DNA of 64,000 nucleotides from Pseudomonas sp. ACM7 (GTDB lineage Bacteria > Pseudomonadota > Gammaproteobacteria > Pseudomonadales > Pseudomonadaceae): positions 5,800,066 through 5,864,065 of the forward strand of contig NZ_CP024866.1 of the NCBI RefSeq assembly GCF_004136015.1, given 5' to 3'. Shown piece by piece: positions 1 to 10,066 of the stretch (positions within the stretch are counted from its first letter, which is position 1; every line of letters begins with the position of its first letter). Under the pieces are notes generated by a model. That model was not told the DNA's origin and ran no database searches. It saw nothing but the letters and a program-made list of their open reading frames with translations. The position numbers and the translations under genes are program-made.

Positions 1-109
1 ACAGGAAGATCGACAACAACAGACAAGAGAAGCCCGTCAAAGACATGCGGGTCAGGGAAAGATTGGAGGTTTGCATCTGCGGCAGAGGGTCGAGAGGCTT
101 GTTTTTCAT
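1..109 (-). CDS. N-terminus of an unidentified protein, cut by window edge
   Basis: Reading leftward from an ATG at 109, 36 codons stay open to the window edge. The start is preceded by a TGGAAG Shine-Dalgarno-like sequence five bases away. The visible peptide begins MKNKPLDPLP and, after about 20 polar residues, turns hydrophobic (GFSCLLLSIFL), which suits an N-terminal signal anchor or first membrane helix. I do not recognise the family from this fragment. It points away from the epimerase gene at 660. An exported or envelope protein is an inference from the hydrophobic stretch alone. Confidence 0.45.
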   Translation of the reverse strand, partial: MKNKPLDPLPQMQTSNLSLTRMSLTGFSCLLLSIFL

Positions 110-237
110 AGGGCTTCCAGGCGGTACAACGGCTACGGGCTAGCACAGGAGACGACGCAGGCGTTAAAACACATGCGTTGAAAATGCTCCCTGAGTCGAA
201 GTGATTCCTCGCATTCAGCCCCGGACTGTTGGCAGGA

Positions 238-495
238 TCAGTCCGTAATGTACTTGTTGAACTTATCGGCGCGAATGTCGATGCCTTGACCCGCTATCGC
301 CTTCAACCGCTCAACGGTCGAGTCTTGCGAGACAAGCCAATTCTGAAGGTTCAGTTCAATTTTTCTTTTTGCGGCAGCTGGGCTTTCGAGCGCGACGCCG
401 GCCTGATGGAAAAAGGCTTCTCGATCTCGACGTCGATAACCGCGGAACCCGTAAGAGTGGGCTTGTTCGCTTACTGAGCGGGCGTCAACAGAACG
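238..495 (-). pseudogene. Startless coding remnant, 85 codons
   Basis: This minus-strand frame is open for 85 codons between a TAA at 496-498 and a TGA at 238-240. It has a protein-like composition (ending in [25 protein letters not shown] sequence, with a preceding [16 protein letters not shown] stretch). No ATG or GTG lies in it; the only candidate is a late TTG. It therefore looks like the 3' end of a gene whose front has been lost. The plus-strand frame over the same bases (229-477) is probably its shadow. I could not assign a family. The alternative is chance openness. Confidence 0.35.
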
Positions 496-517
496 TTATT
501 GTCTCGAAATACCTCAC

Positions 518-545
518 AACCGCTGATCAGTTAGTGCGGTTTTTT
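518..545 (+). terminator. Terminator-like hairpin upstream of the epimerase gene
   Basis: AACCGC pairs with GCGGTT around a 12-base loop that holds the palindrome CTGATCAG, followed by a run of T on the plus strand. It would stop plus-strand transcription arriving from the left and insulate the epimerase gene, whose own promoter must then lie in 546-640. No plus-strand gene is visible upstream, so the gene it served may be gone. Confidence 0.45.
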
Positions 546-659
546 GACACCTCCCCGATATGTGGTCACAACTTTTGCGCTTCGTTGGGCCCTAACACCG
601 TGGCTGTCGATGGAATATTGGCATCTTCCGAGGTTTTAGCCCGATACGGAGATAAGCTC

Positions 660-3600
660 ATGATTTTCAATGTTCAAAATTTTGGCGCCAAAGGAGATGG
701 CATCACAGACGACACCGCGGCAATACAAAGTGCGATTGATGCAGCGGCCGCCGCAGGTGGGGGGGAGGTGTATGTGCCGACCGGAACTTATATCGTTTCG
801 GGAGGCGAGGAACCCTCCGACGGTTGCCTGATGCTCAAGAGCAACGTCTACCTGAACGGCGACGGCATGGGCAAAACCACCGTCAAAGTGGCTGACGGCT
901 CCGACACCAAGATCACGGGTGTCATCCGCTCGGCCTATGGCGAGGAAACCCACGACTTTGGCGTCAGCAACCTCACCATCGACGGCAACCGTGACCACAC
1001 CACCGGCAAGATCGACGGTTGGTTCAATGGCTTCATCCCCGGCCAGGAAGGCTACGACTCCAACGTCACCCTCGACAGCGTCGAGATCAAGGATTGCTCC
1101 GGGTACGGTTTCGACCCCCACGAGCAGACCGTCAACATGGTCATCAAGAACAGCGTGTCCCACGGCAATGGCCTGGACGGCTTCGTTGCTGACTTCCTCA
1201 GCGACAGCACCTTCGAAAACAACGTCGCCTACGACAATGACCGCCACGGTTTCAACGTCGTCACCAGTACCCACGACTTCACCCTCACCAACAACGTTGC
1301 CTACAACAATGGCGGCAACGGCATCGTGGTGCAGCGCGGCAGCGAGAACATCCCCTCCCCCAGCAACATCACCATCACCGGTGGCGAGGTGTACGGCAAC
1401 GGCGCCGAAGGGGTGCTGATCAAGCTGTCCAGCGAGGTGACCGTCAGCGACGTCGACATTCACGACAACGCCAGCGCCGGGATCCGCATCTACGGCAGCA
1501 ACCACGTCGAGATCATCGACAACACGCTCAACAACAATTCCCTGGGCAACCCCGTACCGGAAATCATCATCCAGTCCTACGACGACACCCTGGGCGTGTC
1601 CGGCAAGTACTTCAACGGCAGCGACAACACGATCCAGGGCAACATCATCAGCGGCAGCAACCTGTCGACCTACGGTGTTGCGGAGCGCAATGAAGACGGC
1701 ACCGACCGCAACGCCATTATTGGCAACACCATCAGCCACACCAGCAAGGGCGCGACGCTGGTCTATGGCGACGGCAGCTACGCCAGTGCCACGGCGCCGA
1801 TGACCACCGTGCAAGGTACGGCTGGCAACGACACCCTGCTGGGCAGTGCCGCCAGCGAGATTCTCTACGGCGCAGCCGGCAACGACACCATCAATGGCGG
1901 GGCCGGCGGCGACATTCTGGTGGGCGGTGCAGGCACCGACAAACTCACCGGCGGTACCGGCGCCGATACGTTCCGTTTCGTCGCTCAGTCCGACAGTTAC
2001 CGCAACGCAACCGCAAGCTTCGATGACACCATTACCGACTTCGACGTCACCCAGGACAAGATCGACCTCGCCGGCCTCGGTTTCACGGGTTTGGGCAATG
2101 GTCGTGGCGGCACCCTGCAGGTCAGCTACAGCGCCAGCAACGACCGCACCTACATCAAGGACTACGATGCCGACGCCAGCGGCAATCGCTTCGAGTTGAT
2201 TCTCTCGGGCAACCTCGCCAGCACCCTGACCGCCAGCAATTTCATCTTCAATCACGTGGTCACCGGCACCAGCGGCAGCGACTCGCTGCTGGGTACCGAT
2301 TCGGCGGACACCCTGCTCGGCCTCGCGGGTAACGACAGCCTTGGTGGCGGCGCGGGCGACGACAAGCTCGACGGCGGCGCCGGCATGGACACCCTCACCG
2401 GTGGTGCCGGAGCGGACACCTTTGTGTTCTCCAATCGCATGGACAGCTACCGCAACTACAACACCGGCGGTGCCAACCTTAGCGACGTGATCACCGATTT
2501 CGATATCAGCGCCGACAAGATCGACCTCTCGGCCTTAGGTTTCACCGGCTTGGGTGATGGCAAGAACAACACTGTGTCCCTGGTGCTCAACAGTGCCGGC
2601 ACCAAGACTTACATCAAGTCCCTGGCCGCCGACGCCGATGGCAACCGCTTTGAAGTGACGCTGAACGGCAACTACGTCGACAAGCTGACCAGCGCCAATT
2701 TCGTCTTCGCCACTTCGCCAACGGTCAACCATGCGCCGGTGGTAGCAACGGCGTTGCTGGATCAAAACGCGACCGAAAACACCCCGTTCAGCTACGTGGT
2801 GCCGGCCACCAGCTTCACCGATCCGGATAACGACAGCCTCAGCTACATCGCCAAACTGGCGAATGGCAGCTCCCTGCCCAGCTGGCTGACATTCGATGCA
2901 GCGACTCGTACGTTCAGCGGCACACCCAGCGATACCGCATCGGGCACTTACTCCATACAAGTCACCGCGACTGATGGCAGCAACGCCACCGTCAGCGACA
3001 GCTTTACCCTCGCCGTGCAGGACGTGCCCGCCTCACCCACTGTGATCAATGGCACGCCGAACAACGACACGCTGACCGGCACCGCTGCCAACGAACAACT
3101 CTTCGGTGGCGCCGGTAACGACACGCTGAATGGCGGCGCGGGCAACGACATCCTGGTCGGTGGCGCCGGGGTGGACAAACTCACCGGTGGCGCGGGTGCC
3201 GATGTGTTCCGCTACACCTCGACACTCGACAGCTACCGCACCAGTTCCACCAGCGTCAGTGACCAGATCCTCGATTTCGACGTGGCCGCCGACAAGATCG
3301 ATGTCTCGGCGCTCGGCTACACGGCCCTGGGCAATGGCCTGAACGGCACGCTGCAAGTGACCTACAGTGCTTCGAGCAACCGCACCTACCTCAAGGATCT
3401 CACCGTCGACGCGAACGGCAACCGCTTCGAATTGTCGATGGCGGGCAACCTGGTGAGCAGCCTGACGGCGAGTCATTTTGTTTTCGCCGGCCAGAACGCA
3501 CCCAGCAATGTAGCGCCGGTGGTGGCCATTCCCCTCCTCGACCAGAACGCCACCGAAAACACGCCGTTCAATTACACCGTCACCCATGACAGCTTCACCG

Positions 3601-6275
3601 ACGCCGACCAGGATGCGTTGACCTACACCGCGACCCTCGCTGACGGTAGCGCCCTGCCCGCGTGGCTGAGTTTCAACGCGGCCAGCCTGACGTTCACCGG
3701 TACGCCGATCAGCACGGCGTCGGGCAATTACAACGTACTGGTCAAGGCCACCGATCCTTCAGGAGCGTCGGTCAGTGACAGCTTCGCCCTGGCGGTGGCC
3801 GATGCGCCCGCCAATACCATCGCCGGCACCAACAATGCCGAAGCCCTCAACGGCACGGCGGGCGCGGACCTGATCCTCGGCCTCGGTGGCAATGACACAA
3901 TCAAGGCCGGCACCGGCGCGGACATCGTCGACGGTGGCGCCGGACGCGACTCGCTGTACGGCGGCGACGGGGCCGACACCTTCCGCTACACCAACGTGCT
4001 CGACAGCTACCGCGACTACGACACCGGTGGCGTCACGGCCACCGACACGATTTATGACTTCACCGCGGGCGTCGACAAGATTGATGTGTCAGGCCTGGGG
4101 TTTCTCGGCCTCGGCGATGGCAGCAATGGCACGTTGTACATGACCCTCAACGCGGCCGGCGACAAGACCTACATCAAATCCGCCGAGTCCGACGCCGATG
4201 GCAATCGCTTCGAAATCGCCCTCAATGGCAACTACCTCAACACGCTGACCGCCAGTGATTTCGTGTTCGGCGAGCGCGCCCAGCAGGACATCCTCTACCT
4301 GCCCACCCTCGGCCAATCCAATGCGCGCCTGCTGCGCATGACGGAGGACGACAATCAGTCCGGCACCTCGATGCTGGTCGAAGACCTGGACCGCTACACC
4401 CCCTATGACGTGCGCAGCCAGTTCACCGACGCCGATGGCAACGGCATCGACATCGCGGTGGGCGGCAGCACGGTCAACGGCCTGTCGACCATGAGCGCCG
4501 AGGAACTCAAGTTGTGCTGGTGGTTGACCGACACCAATCAGCCCGGGGCTGCGCTGTTGCGTGCCGTCGCGTTGCTGGGGGACCAGCGTACCGAACTGCA
4601 ATCGATCGATAACGTCACCATGGGCATCATTTGGGGCCAGGGCGAGGAAGCCGCCCAGGAGATCGGCCGTGCCACGGACAAAACAGCGGCGGCCGCTGCC
4701 TACAAGGACGCGACCCTGAAGGTGTTTGATTACCTGCATACCCAGTTCGGCAGCTTCAGCGTGTACATGATGGAAACCGGTCACTACCAGGAGGATGCGG
4801 CGCGCGCCCGTGGTTATTCGCCAGAGAAGATTGCCTCCATCGTCGAGGGCGTTGGCTATGTCCGCGCCGTCCAGGAATCAATCGCCGCCGAGCGTGCTGA
4901 CGTCAAGCTGGCGGTGGACTACACCGACCTGCCCTTGCGCTACGAAGTCGATCCGCTGGTGTATCCCGACGACGTCTGGCACCTGCACGAGGAATCGGCG
5001 GAAATCGTCGGCCAGCGCCTGGCCGACTACATCGCCGATGACCTTGGCTTTCAAGGCAACCCCAGCGACAACAACAGCGCGCAGGCGATTTTCGACAACG
5101 CTCAAAACCAGGGCGGGATGATTTCCGGCACCGATCAGGCAGATACCCTGGTGGGCAGCTCGGGCAACGACACACTGGATGGCGACCTGGGCGCCGACTC
5201 CATGACCGGTGGCGATGGCAATGACATCTATGTGGTCGATAACGCGTCCGACAGCGTGGTGGAAACCAACACCTCGCCCTCGCAGATCGATACGGTGCAG
5301 GCCTCGGTCAGCTGGACCCTGGGCGCCAACCTCGAGAATCTGGTGCTGACCGGCGTGTCGGACATCGACGGCACCGGTAATGAGCTGCGCAACTTCATCA
5401 CCGGCAATGCCGCCGCCAACGTGCTCAATGGTGCCGCAGGGGCCGACAGCATGAGTGGTGGCGATGGCAACGACACCTACTATGTCGACAACGCCGATGA
5501 CACCGTGATCGAGACCAACAGCAATGCGGTGCCTGGAGGGATCGACAGCGTGCACAGCAGACTGGCGGCCTATACCCTCGGCAACAACGTCGAGCGTCTT
5601 TATATCGATAGCACTGGCGCCGCCAATGGCACGGGCAACGCGCTGGACAACACGCTGTTCGCCGGAGCCGGCAACAACGTGCTGGACGGGCGCGATGGCA
5701 ATGACACGGTGTCTTTTGAACGCGCCCTGTCCGGCGTTACCGTAAACCTCTCGACGTCAGCGCAACAAAACACCGTGGGCTCCGGGCTCGACACCTTGAA
5801 ATTCTTCGAAAACCTGACGGGAAGCGCCTACGCCGACAGTCTGTCGGGCAACAGCGCAGCGAACGTTCTGAACGGTGGTGCGGGCAACGACACGCTGGTG
5901 GGCGGTTCGGGCGATGACCGGTTGATCGGCGGCGCAGGCACCGACACGCTCACCGGTGGCACTGGCGCGGATACCTACGCGTTTGGTGCGCTGTCGGACA
6001 TGGGCGTCGGCGCTTTGCGTGACGTGATCAGCGGTTTCAAGACCACCGAGGGTGATCATCTGGACCTTACCGGCCTGGACGCCAACCCGCTGACCGCCAA
6101 CATGGACGCCTTCACCTTCATCGGCAGCAACGCCTTTGACCCCGCCAACGCCACCGGCCAACTGCGCTTTGCCGATGGCATTCTCTACGGCAGTGTTAAC
6201 GCCGACGCCACCCCCGAGTTCGAAGTCCAAATGGTGGGCGTCAAGGAGCTGCACGCCAGCGACTTTACAGCCTGA
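660..6275 (+). CDS. psmE: PsmE-like mannuronan C5-epimerase with acetylhydrolase-like domain and RTX repeats
   Basis: Secreted 1871-residue enzyme predicted to convert mannuronate to guluronate in alginate polymer and possibly remove O-acetyl groups. I start it at the ATG at 660 (GGAG eight bases upstream) because [14 protein letters not shown] is the usual AlgE-family beginning; the frame is open further upstream. Residues 1-385 form the parallel-beta-helix A module with YGFDPHE: Tyr149, Asp152, His154, Asp178 and His196 fall at the AlgE4 catalytic positions. Four R-type modules with [11 protein letters not shown] calcium repeats follow (about 387-530, 535-684, 794-943, 1054-1203), with two cadherin-like/He_PIG modules at about 689-790 and 947-1050. 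Residues 1209-1467 resemble an SGNH esterase (LGQSNAR, WGQGEE, DDVWHLH). More RTX repeats and an uncleaved C-terminal type I signal end the protein. There is no Sec signal, consistent with the exporter encoded next door. The architecture matches P. syringae PsmE. Confidence 0.9.
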   Translation: MIFNVQNFGAKGDGITDDTAAIQSAIDAAAAAGGGEVYVPTGTYIVSGGEEPSDGCLMLKSNVYLNGDGMGKTTVKVADGSDTKITGVIRSAYGEETHDFGVSNLTIDGNRDHTTGKIDGWFNGFIPGQEGYDSNVTLDSVEIKDCSGYGFDPHEQTVNMVIKNSVSHGNGLDGFVADFLSDSTFENNVAYDNDRHGFNVVTSTHDFTLTNNVAYNNGGNGIVVQRGSENIPSPSNITITGGEVYGNGAEGVLIKLSSEVTVSDVDIHDNASAGIRIYGSNHVEIIDNTLNNNSLGNPVPEIIIQSYDDTLGVSGKYFNGSDNTIQGNIISGSNLSTYGVAERNEDGTDRNAIIGNTISHTSKGATLVYGDGSYASATAPMTTVQGTAGNDTLLGSAASEILYGAAGNDTINGGAGGDILVGGAGTDKLTGGTGADTFRFVAQSDSYRNATASFDDTITDFDVTQDKIDLAGLGFTGLGNGRGGTLQVSYSASNDRTYIKDYDADASGNRFELILSGNLASTLTASNFIFNHVVTGTSGSDSLLGTDSADTLLGLAGNDSLGGGAGDDKLDGGAGMDTLTGGAGADTFVFSNRMDSYRNYNTGGANLSDVITDFDISADKIDLSALGFTGLGDGKNNTVSLVLNSAGTKTYIKSLAADADGNRFEVTLNGNYVDKLTSANFVFATSPTVNHAPVVATALLDQNATENTPFSYVVPATSFTDPDNDSLSYIAKLANGSSLPSWLTFDAATRTFSGTPSDTASGTYSIQVTATDGSNATVSDSFTLAVQDVPASPTVINGTPNNDTLTGTAANEQLFGGAGNDTLNGGAGNDILVGGAGVDKLTGGAGADVFRYTSTLDSYRTSSTSVSDQILDFDVAADKIDVSALGYTALGNGLNGTLQVTYSASSNRTYLKDLTVDANGNRFELSMAGNLVSSLTASHFVFAGQNAPSNVAPVVAIPLLDQNATENTPFNYTVTHDSFTDADQDALTYTATLADGSALPAWLSFNAASLTFTGTPISTASGNYNVLVKATDPSGASVSDSFALAVADAPANTIAGTNNAEALNGTAGADLILGLGGNDTIKAGTGADIVDGGAGRDSLYGGDGADTFRYTNVLDSYRDYDTGGVTATDTIYDFTAGVDKIDVSGLGFLGLGDGSNGTLYMTLNAAGDKTYIKSAESDADGNRFEIALNGNYLNTLTASDFVFGERAQQDILYLPTLGQSNARLLRMTEDDNQSGTSMLVEDLDRYTPYDVRSQFTDADGNGIDIAVGGSTVNGLSTMSAEELKLCWWLTDTNQPGAALLRAVALLGDQRTELQSIDNVTMGIIWGQGEEAAQEIGRATDKTAAAAAYKDATLKVFDYLHTQFGSFSVYMMETGHYQEDAARARGYSPEKIASIVEGVGYVRAVQESIAAERADVKLAVDYTDLPLRYEVDPLVYPDDVWHLHEESAEIVGQRLADYIADDLGFQGNPSDNNSAQAIFDNAQNQGGMISGTDQADTLVGSSGNDTLDGDLGADSMTGGDGNDIYVVDNASDSVVETNTSPSQIDTVQASVSWTLGANLENLVLTGVSDIDGTGNELRNFITGNAAANVLNGAAGADSMSGGDGNDTYYVDNADDTVIETNSNAVPGGIDSVHSRLAAYTLGNNVERLYIDSTGAANGTGNALDNTLFAGAGNNVLDGRDGNDTVSFERALSGVTVNLSTSAQQNTVGSGLDTLKFFENLTGSAYADSLSGNSAANVLNGGAGNDTLVGGSGDDRLIGGAGTDTLTGGTGADTYAFGALSDMGVGALRDVISGFKTTEGDHLDLTGLDANPLTANMDAFTFIGSNAFDPANATGQLRFADGILYGSVNADATPEFEVQMVGVKELHASDFTA

Positions 6276-6278
6276 CGT

Positions 6279-6310
6279 CTTATGGGAGCGAGCTTGCTCG
6301 CTCCCATAAG
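6279..6310. terminator. Perfect 15-bp hairpin after the epimerase gene, REP-like
   Basis: Two perfect 15-base arms (CTTATGGGAGCGAGC and its complement) are separated by only TT, four bases after the epimerase stop. There is no T-run. The core GGGAGCGAGCTTGCTCGCTCCC is the same REP motif seen at 53105 and 58165, so it may serve as both a REP and an mRNA 3'-end structure. Confidence 0.65.
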
Positions 6311-6351
6311 GGATTTGCAGTGCCCGAAAAACCAAAGACCACCACAGACCC

Positions 6352-6550
6352 TAATGTCAGTCAGTTAAGCCGCACCCCGATCCTTGTAGCAGCTGGCGAA
6401 GCCTGCGTTCGGCTGCGAAGCAGTCGTAAATCCTGAACCCACGGTTTAACTGACACACCGCGGTGACTGGTTTTACGACTGCTTCGCAGCCGAACGCAGG
6501 CTTCGCCAGCTGCTACAAGGATCGCGTTGCGGCTTAACTGATTGGCATTA
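6352..6550. repeat. Large palindromic dispersed repeat, copy 1, with terminal inverted repeats
   Basis: Nearly the whole 199 bp folds back on itself. The outer ends are TAATGTCAGTCAGTTAAGCCGC on the left and GCGGCTTAACTGATTGGCATTA on the right. Inside, TGTAGCAGCTGGCGAAG...GCAGTCGTAAA (from 6385) is matched by its complement ending at 6517, giving arms of roughly 50 bp around a short centre. Related copies lie at 20031, 38209 and 42397. No open frame makes sense in it. It resembles a non-autonomous mobile element or double REP unit. Confidence 0.75.
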
Positions 6551-6571
6551 ACCACAGACCCAATCACAAAC

Positions 6572-6594
6572 GACCGTGTGCCGATTACACGGTC
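6572..6594 (-). terminator. Hairpin after the type I export genes
   Basis: GACCGTGT and ACACGGTC form a perfect 8-bp stem with a seven-base loop, 40 bases beyond the stop of the membrane fusion gene on the minus strand. The following T content is weak (CGTTTGTG), so it is a plausible but modest terminator. Confidence 0.45.
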
Positions 6595-6634
6595 GGGTCA
6601 TTGAGGCGCGAGGCGTCGTACGCAGCGATCCTGG

Positions 6635-8005
6635 TCATTCCTCTTTGAACGCCGCAAGCAAGCGTTCACGCAAAGGTTTCATCAGGTAATTCATAAAGGT
6701 GCGTTCCCCCGTCACCACCGTGACATCGGCGAGCATGCCGGGGCGCACCAGCAGGCCGGCGGCCTGCAGCGAGGCGACGGTGTCGGCGGGAATTTCGACC
6801 TTGGCGGAAAAGTACGGCTGGTGCGTCTGTTCATTGATCAACTGGTCCGCCGACACCGTAGTCACCGTGCCGGTGACCGTCGGCGTATCCACCCGTTGCA
6901 GCGCGGTGAAATGCACATGCACCGGCAGACCCGGGCGCAACTTATTGGCCATCAGCGGCTCGAAACGCGCGGTGATCGCCATCGGCGCATCCAGCGGCAC
7001 CACTTGCATCAGGGTTTGGCCGGCCTGCGCAACGCCCCCGACCGTATGAATGTTCACGTCCATGACCTGCCCGGACACCGGCGCACGGATCGCACCGTTG
7101 TCGACTTCAAACTGCAAGGCACGAATCTGATCGGCATAACCTGCCGCCTCGGCAGAGACCTCGCTGAGCTGGGTTTCGGCATCGCGGCGAAATTCCTGCT
7201 GCGCCTGCAAGGCCTTGAGCCGGCTTTCATTGATCGCCTGGCGGGTCCTGCCGACATCGCCCACCCCGGAGGAAATCTGCCCGGCCAATTGGGCTGCGTT
7301 GCGTTCGGCCTCGAAGAGTTTGTTGCGCGGAATGTAGCCTTCACTGGCCAATCCACGCAGGCCTTCCAGCTCTTGCTGCTGGAAGCGCATCTGCGTGTCG
7401 TAGTTGCGCTTGAGGCCTTCGTAGCCTTGCAACTGCTGCTGCAATGCCGCGGCTTCGTGTTCGATGATCTGCAAGCGGCTGCCCAGTTCTGCGCGGCGGG
7501 TCAGAAACAACTGGCTCTGCAAGGCCATGGCGGCCTTGACCCGCGGCTCGGCGGCATGTTCCAGCAGTTCAGCGGGCCATTGAATGTCGGCTGAGCCCAG
7601 GCGCTCGGCAATCAACCGCGCCTCGACGCTGCGATCGTTGAGCAACTTGCCCAACGTCACGTCCCGTTGCGACTGCGCCTGCACCGTATTGAGCTGCACC
7701 AGCAACTGCCCCTGGGTGACGCGGTCGCCATCGCTGACCAGCAGCTTTTCCACTACCCCGCCGACCAATGACTGCACAGCCTTGCGTTCGCCCGCCACCA
7801 CCACGGTGCCACTGCCCACGACACCCTGGTCGAGTGGCGCGAGGCAGGCCCAAAGCAGGAAGCCGCCCAGCGTCAGGACCAGGAAACCCAGACCATAGCG
7901 TGCTGCCCCCCCGGCGTCGGTATTGGCGCAGGGCAGCGTTGTGGCGCCGCGCACGCTCGGCCGTTGCTCGCTGTACGTTTGTGTTCCGGGGGTCAGATCA
8001 CGCAT
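6635..8005 (-). CDS. Type I secretion membrane fusion protein, HlyD/PrtE family
   Basis: Periplasmic adaptor that joins the inner-membrane ABC exporter to an outer-membrane TolC-like channel. The 456-residue protein has a short cytoplasmic N-terminus and one membrane helix at about residues 37-57 (YGLGFLVLTLGGFLLWACLA). The lipoyl half-motifs, a long coiled-coil region with many Gln, Leu and Arg (about 115-290) and a C-terminal beta-barrel (RPGMLADVTVVTGERTF) follow, all as in this family. Its ATG overlaps the end of the ATPase gene by eight bases, so the two are translated together. No outer-membrane partner is encoded in view. The nearest likely substrate is the RTX epimerase, whose gene is convergent with it; this is an inference from proximity and from the cargo's RTX type. 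Confidence 0.88.
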   Translation of the reverse strand: MRDLTPGTQTYSEQRPSVRGATTLPCANTDAGGAARYGLGFLVLTLGGFLLWACLAPLDQGVVGSGTVVVAGERKAVQSLVGGVVEKLLVSDGDRVTQGQLLVQLNTVQAQSQRDVTLGKLLNDRSVEARLIAERLGSADIQWPAELLEHAAEPRVKAAMALQSQLFLTRRAELGSRLQIIEHEAAALQQQLQGYEGLKRNYDTQMRFQQQELEGLRGLASEGYIPRNKLFEAERNAAQLAGQISSGVGDVGRTRQAINESRLKALQAQQEFRRDAETQLSEVSAEAAGYADQIRALQFEVDNGAIRAPVSGQVMDVNIHTVGGVAQAGQTLMQVVPLDAPMAITARFEPLMANKLRPGLPVHVHFTALQRVDTPTVTGTVTTVSADQLINEQTHQPYFSAKVEIPADTVASLQAAGLLVRPGMLADVTVVTGERTFMNYLMKPLRERLLAAFKEE

Positions 8006-9719
8006 CTTTGCCAGCCTCCCTGACCGCGGCCGGTCTTGGCCCCGGCATCAATGCTTTGAGCACCCGGTCCCGTGGACCGAATGCTTGTTGAGTGCCGTCC
8101 TTGAGCACCAGGATGTGATCGACCACCGCCAGCACATTAGGCCGGTGGGTAATCAGCACCACGGTGCTGCCAGCAGCCTTGAGCGCACGGATGGCCTGCA
8201 CCAGCGCCTGCTCCCCGGCTTCATCGAGGTTGGAGTTGGGCTCATCGAGCACAATCAGCGACGGGCGCCCATAGAGCGCGCGAGCCAGGCCGAGACGTTG
8301 CTTTTGTCCACCGGACAAGCCAAGCCCGCCGGGGCCCAGCGGCGTGTCGTAACCCTTGGGGAACCTCAGGATCATCTCGTGAATGCCGGCGTGACGCCCG
8401 GCGGCGATGATCTTGTCGGCGTCCTGCTCGCCAAAGCGGGCAATGTTGTCGGCCACACTACCGTCGAACAGCTCGATGTCCTGCGGCAGGTATCCAAGGT
8501 GCGGGCCCAGGGCGTCGTGGGACCATTGACTGATCTCGGCGTCGTCCAGGCGCACCGACCCGCCCATGGCCGGCCATACCCCGACCAGCGCCCTGGCCAG
8601 CGTTGATTTACCACTGGCGCTGGGGCCGACGACGGCGAGTACATCACCTTTGGCCAGGCTGAAATTGATGCCCCGCAGGATCGGTTGCGTGGCGCCGGGC
8701 GGGCCGACATACAACTGCTCCAGGCGCACTGCCCCGGTGGGCGGAGGCAAAGGCATGCGCAGGCGCTCGCGCGGATGCTGGGCAAGCAGTTGACTCAGGC
8801 GCTGGTAGCTCTGGCGGCCGGAGTTGAATTGCTTCCACGAGCCGATGGCGATTTCCACGGGCGCCAGGGCACGCCCCAGCAGCAGCGACATCGCAATCAT
8901 CATGCCCGCCGACAATTGGCCTTCAAGCACCAGCAACGCCCCCAAGCCCAGTGCCAGCGACTGTCCGGAGATGCGCACGAAACGGGTCATCGAAGTGATA
9001 CGCGCGCCGCGGTCGCTGGCATGGGCCTGGGCGGCAATGATGCGTTGCTGCAGCAGGCTCCAACGCTGGCGCAACGGCCCGAGCATGCCCAGGGCCTGGA
9101 TGACTTCGGCATTGTGAAACGTGCTGTTTACATAGATCGACGACTGCACGCCCAGGCGATTGGCTTCGCCCAAGCGTGTGCGAGTCGACAATTCGCCCCA
9201 CAGCGCCAGGCCGATCAGCACCAGGGCCAGAACCAGCGTCAGTACGCCGAACCATGGATGAAAGATGAACGCCACCAGCAGGAAGATTGGCAACCACGGC
9301 GCATCGAGCAAGGCGATCAGGCCCTGGCCGGTGATCAACTGCCGCAGCGTCGCCAGATCGATGAGCACCTGCGCCGGGTTGGCGTTGTGCTCGCGCAGGC
9401 TGCGAGCGAAGGCTGCGTCGAAAATCCGCTCGCCCAAGGCATCGTCCAGCCCCGCGCTCATACGAATCATCACCTCGCCGCGTGCCCACTCGATCAGGGC
9501 GCTGAACATGAACAGTCCCAGGGCGATCAAGGTGAGCATGAACAAGGTGGTTTCGTTGCGGCTGGTGAGGACCCGGTCGTACACCTGCATCATGTAGAGC
9601 GACGGCACCAGCACCAGCAGGTTGATCACCCCACTGAACAGCGCCAGCGACCAGAACACCCGGCGATAGCTTAATAAAGCGGCATCAATGTCATGACGCG
9701 GATCGAGAAGCAAACCCAT
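7998..9719 (-). CDS. Type I secretion ABC exporter ATPase/permease, PrtD family
   Basis: Inner-membrane exporter that drives secretion of an unfolded RTX protein with ATP. The 573 residues comprise an N-terminal transmembrane domain (helices from about residue 20 to 300, starting ALFSGVINLLVLVPSLYMMQ) and a C-terminal nucleotide-binding domain. The latter has Walker A (VGPSASGKST), the signature LSGGQKQRLGLARAL and Walker B (LIVLDEPNSNLD). The length and the absence of an N-terminal peptidase-like domain fit the PrtD/LipB group used for RTX proteases, lipases and epimerases. It is the first gene of a two-gene minus-strand unit with the HlyD-type gene, which overlaps its stop. Its upstream region (9720-9986) has no further gene. 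Cargo assignment to the neighbouring epimerase is inferred. Confidence 0.88.
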   Translation of the reverse strand: MGLLLDPRHDIDAALLSYRRVFWSLALFSGVINLLVLVPSLYMMQVYDRVLTSRNETTLFMLTLIALGLFMFSALIEWARGEVMIRMSAGLDDALGERIFDAAFARSLREHNANPAQVLIDLATLRQLITGQGLIALLDAPWLPIFLLVAFIFHPWFGVLTLVLALVLIGLALWGELSTRTRLGEANRLGVQSSIYVNSTFHNAEVIQALGMLGPLRQRWSLLQQRIIAAQAHASDRGARITSMTRFVRISGQSLALGLGALLVLEGQLSAGMMIAMSLLLGRALAPVEIAIGSWKQFNSGRQSYQRLSQLLAQHPRERLRMPLPPPTGAVRLEQLYVGPPGATQPILRGINFSLAKGDVLAVVGPSASGKSTLARALVGVWPAMGGSVRLDDAEISQWSHDALGPHLGYLPQDIELFDGSVADNIARFGEQDADKIIAAGRHAGIHEMILRFPKGYDTPLGPGGLGLSGGQKQRLGLARALYGRPSLIVLDEPNSNLDEAGEQALVQAIRALKAAGSTVVLITHRPNVLAVVDHILVLKDGTQQAFGPRDRVLKALMPGPRPAAVREAGKDA

Positions 9720-9986
9720 AGAGTGTCGCTCGCAAAAGGAAAAGTCGGTTCAAGACGCAATCCATCGCGAACGTTTTGCCCTAAGGCATGGAGAAAACAC
9801 TAAACGTAGCTGGATGCGCCGCAATCAGAGACGGTCCTTGTCGCTACAGGCGCCAATTACTGACCACGCAACCAGGGGTTAGTGCCGGTTCGACGGGCTG
9901 GGGTTCAATGTGGGTGACGGGCGGGAATGCTGGAGGCAGAGTTCTTGATCTCGTCCTCAACAAGCCCAACACAATACGCACAAACC

Positions 9987-10015
9987 AAAACGCCGCTCAA
10001 AGAGCGGCGTTTTTG
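9987..10015. terminator. Bidirectional terminator between exporter and polyamine genes
   Basis: AAAACGCCGCTC...GAGCGGCGTTTTT is a strong stem with A- and T-runs on its two sides. On the minus strand it ends the polyamine unit that stops at 10067; on the plus strand it also works as a terminator. The rest of 9720-10066 shows only weakly structured sequence, presumably holding the promoter of the exporter genes. Confidence 0.75.
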
Positions 10016-10066
10016 CGTATGGAGCGGGAAACGAGGTTCACCTGTATGTTGCGAGCCTCAAGCGTT

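Noticed and set aside
636..2255. A 539-codon minus-strand frame opposite the epimerase A module
   Set aside because: Low-complexity Val/Ala/Gly/Asp composition, typical of the mirror of repeat-rich RTX and beta-helix coding. The plus-strand protein has catalytic residues in place.
6361..6567. 68-codon ORF inside repeat copy 1
   Set aside because: Its sequence is the translation of the palindromic repeat; the same kind of frame appears by chance in the other copies.
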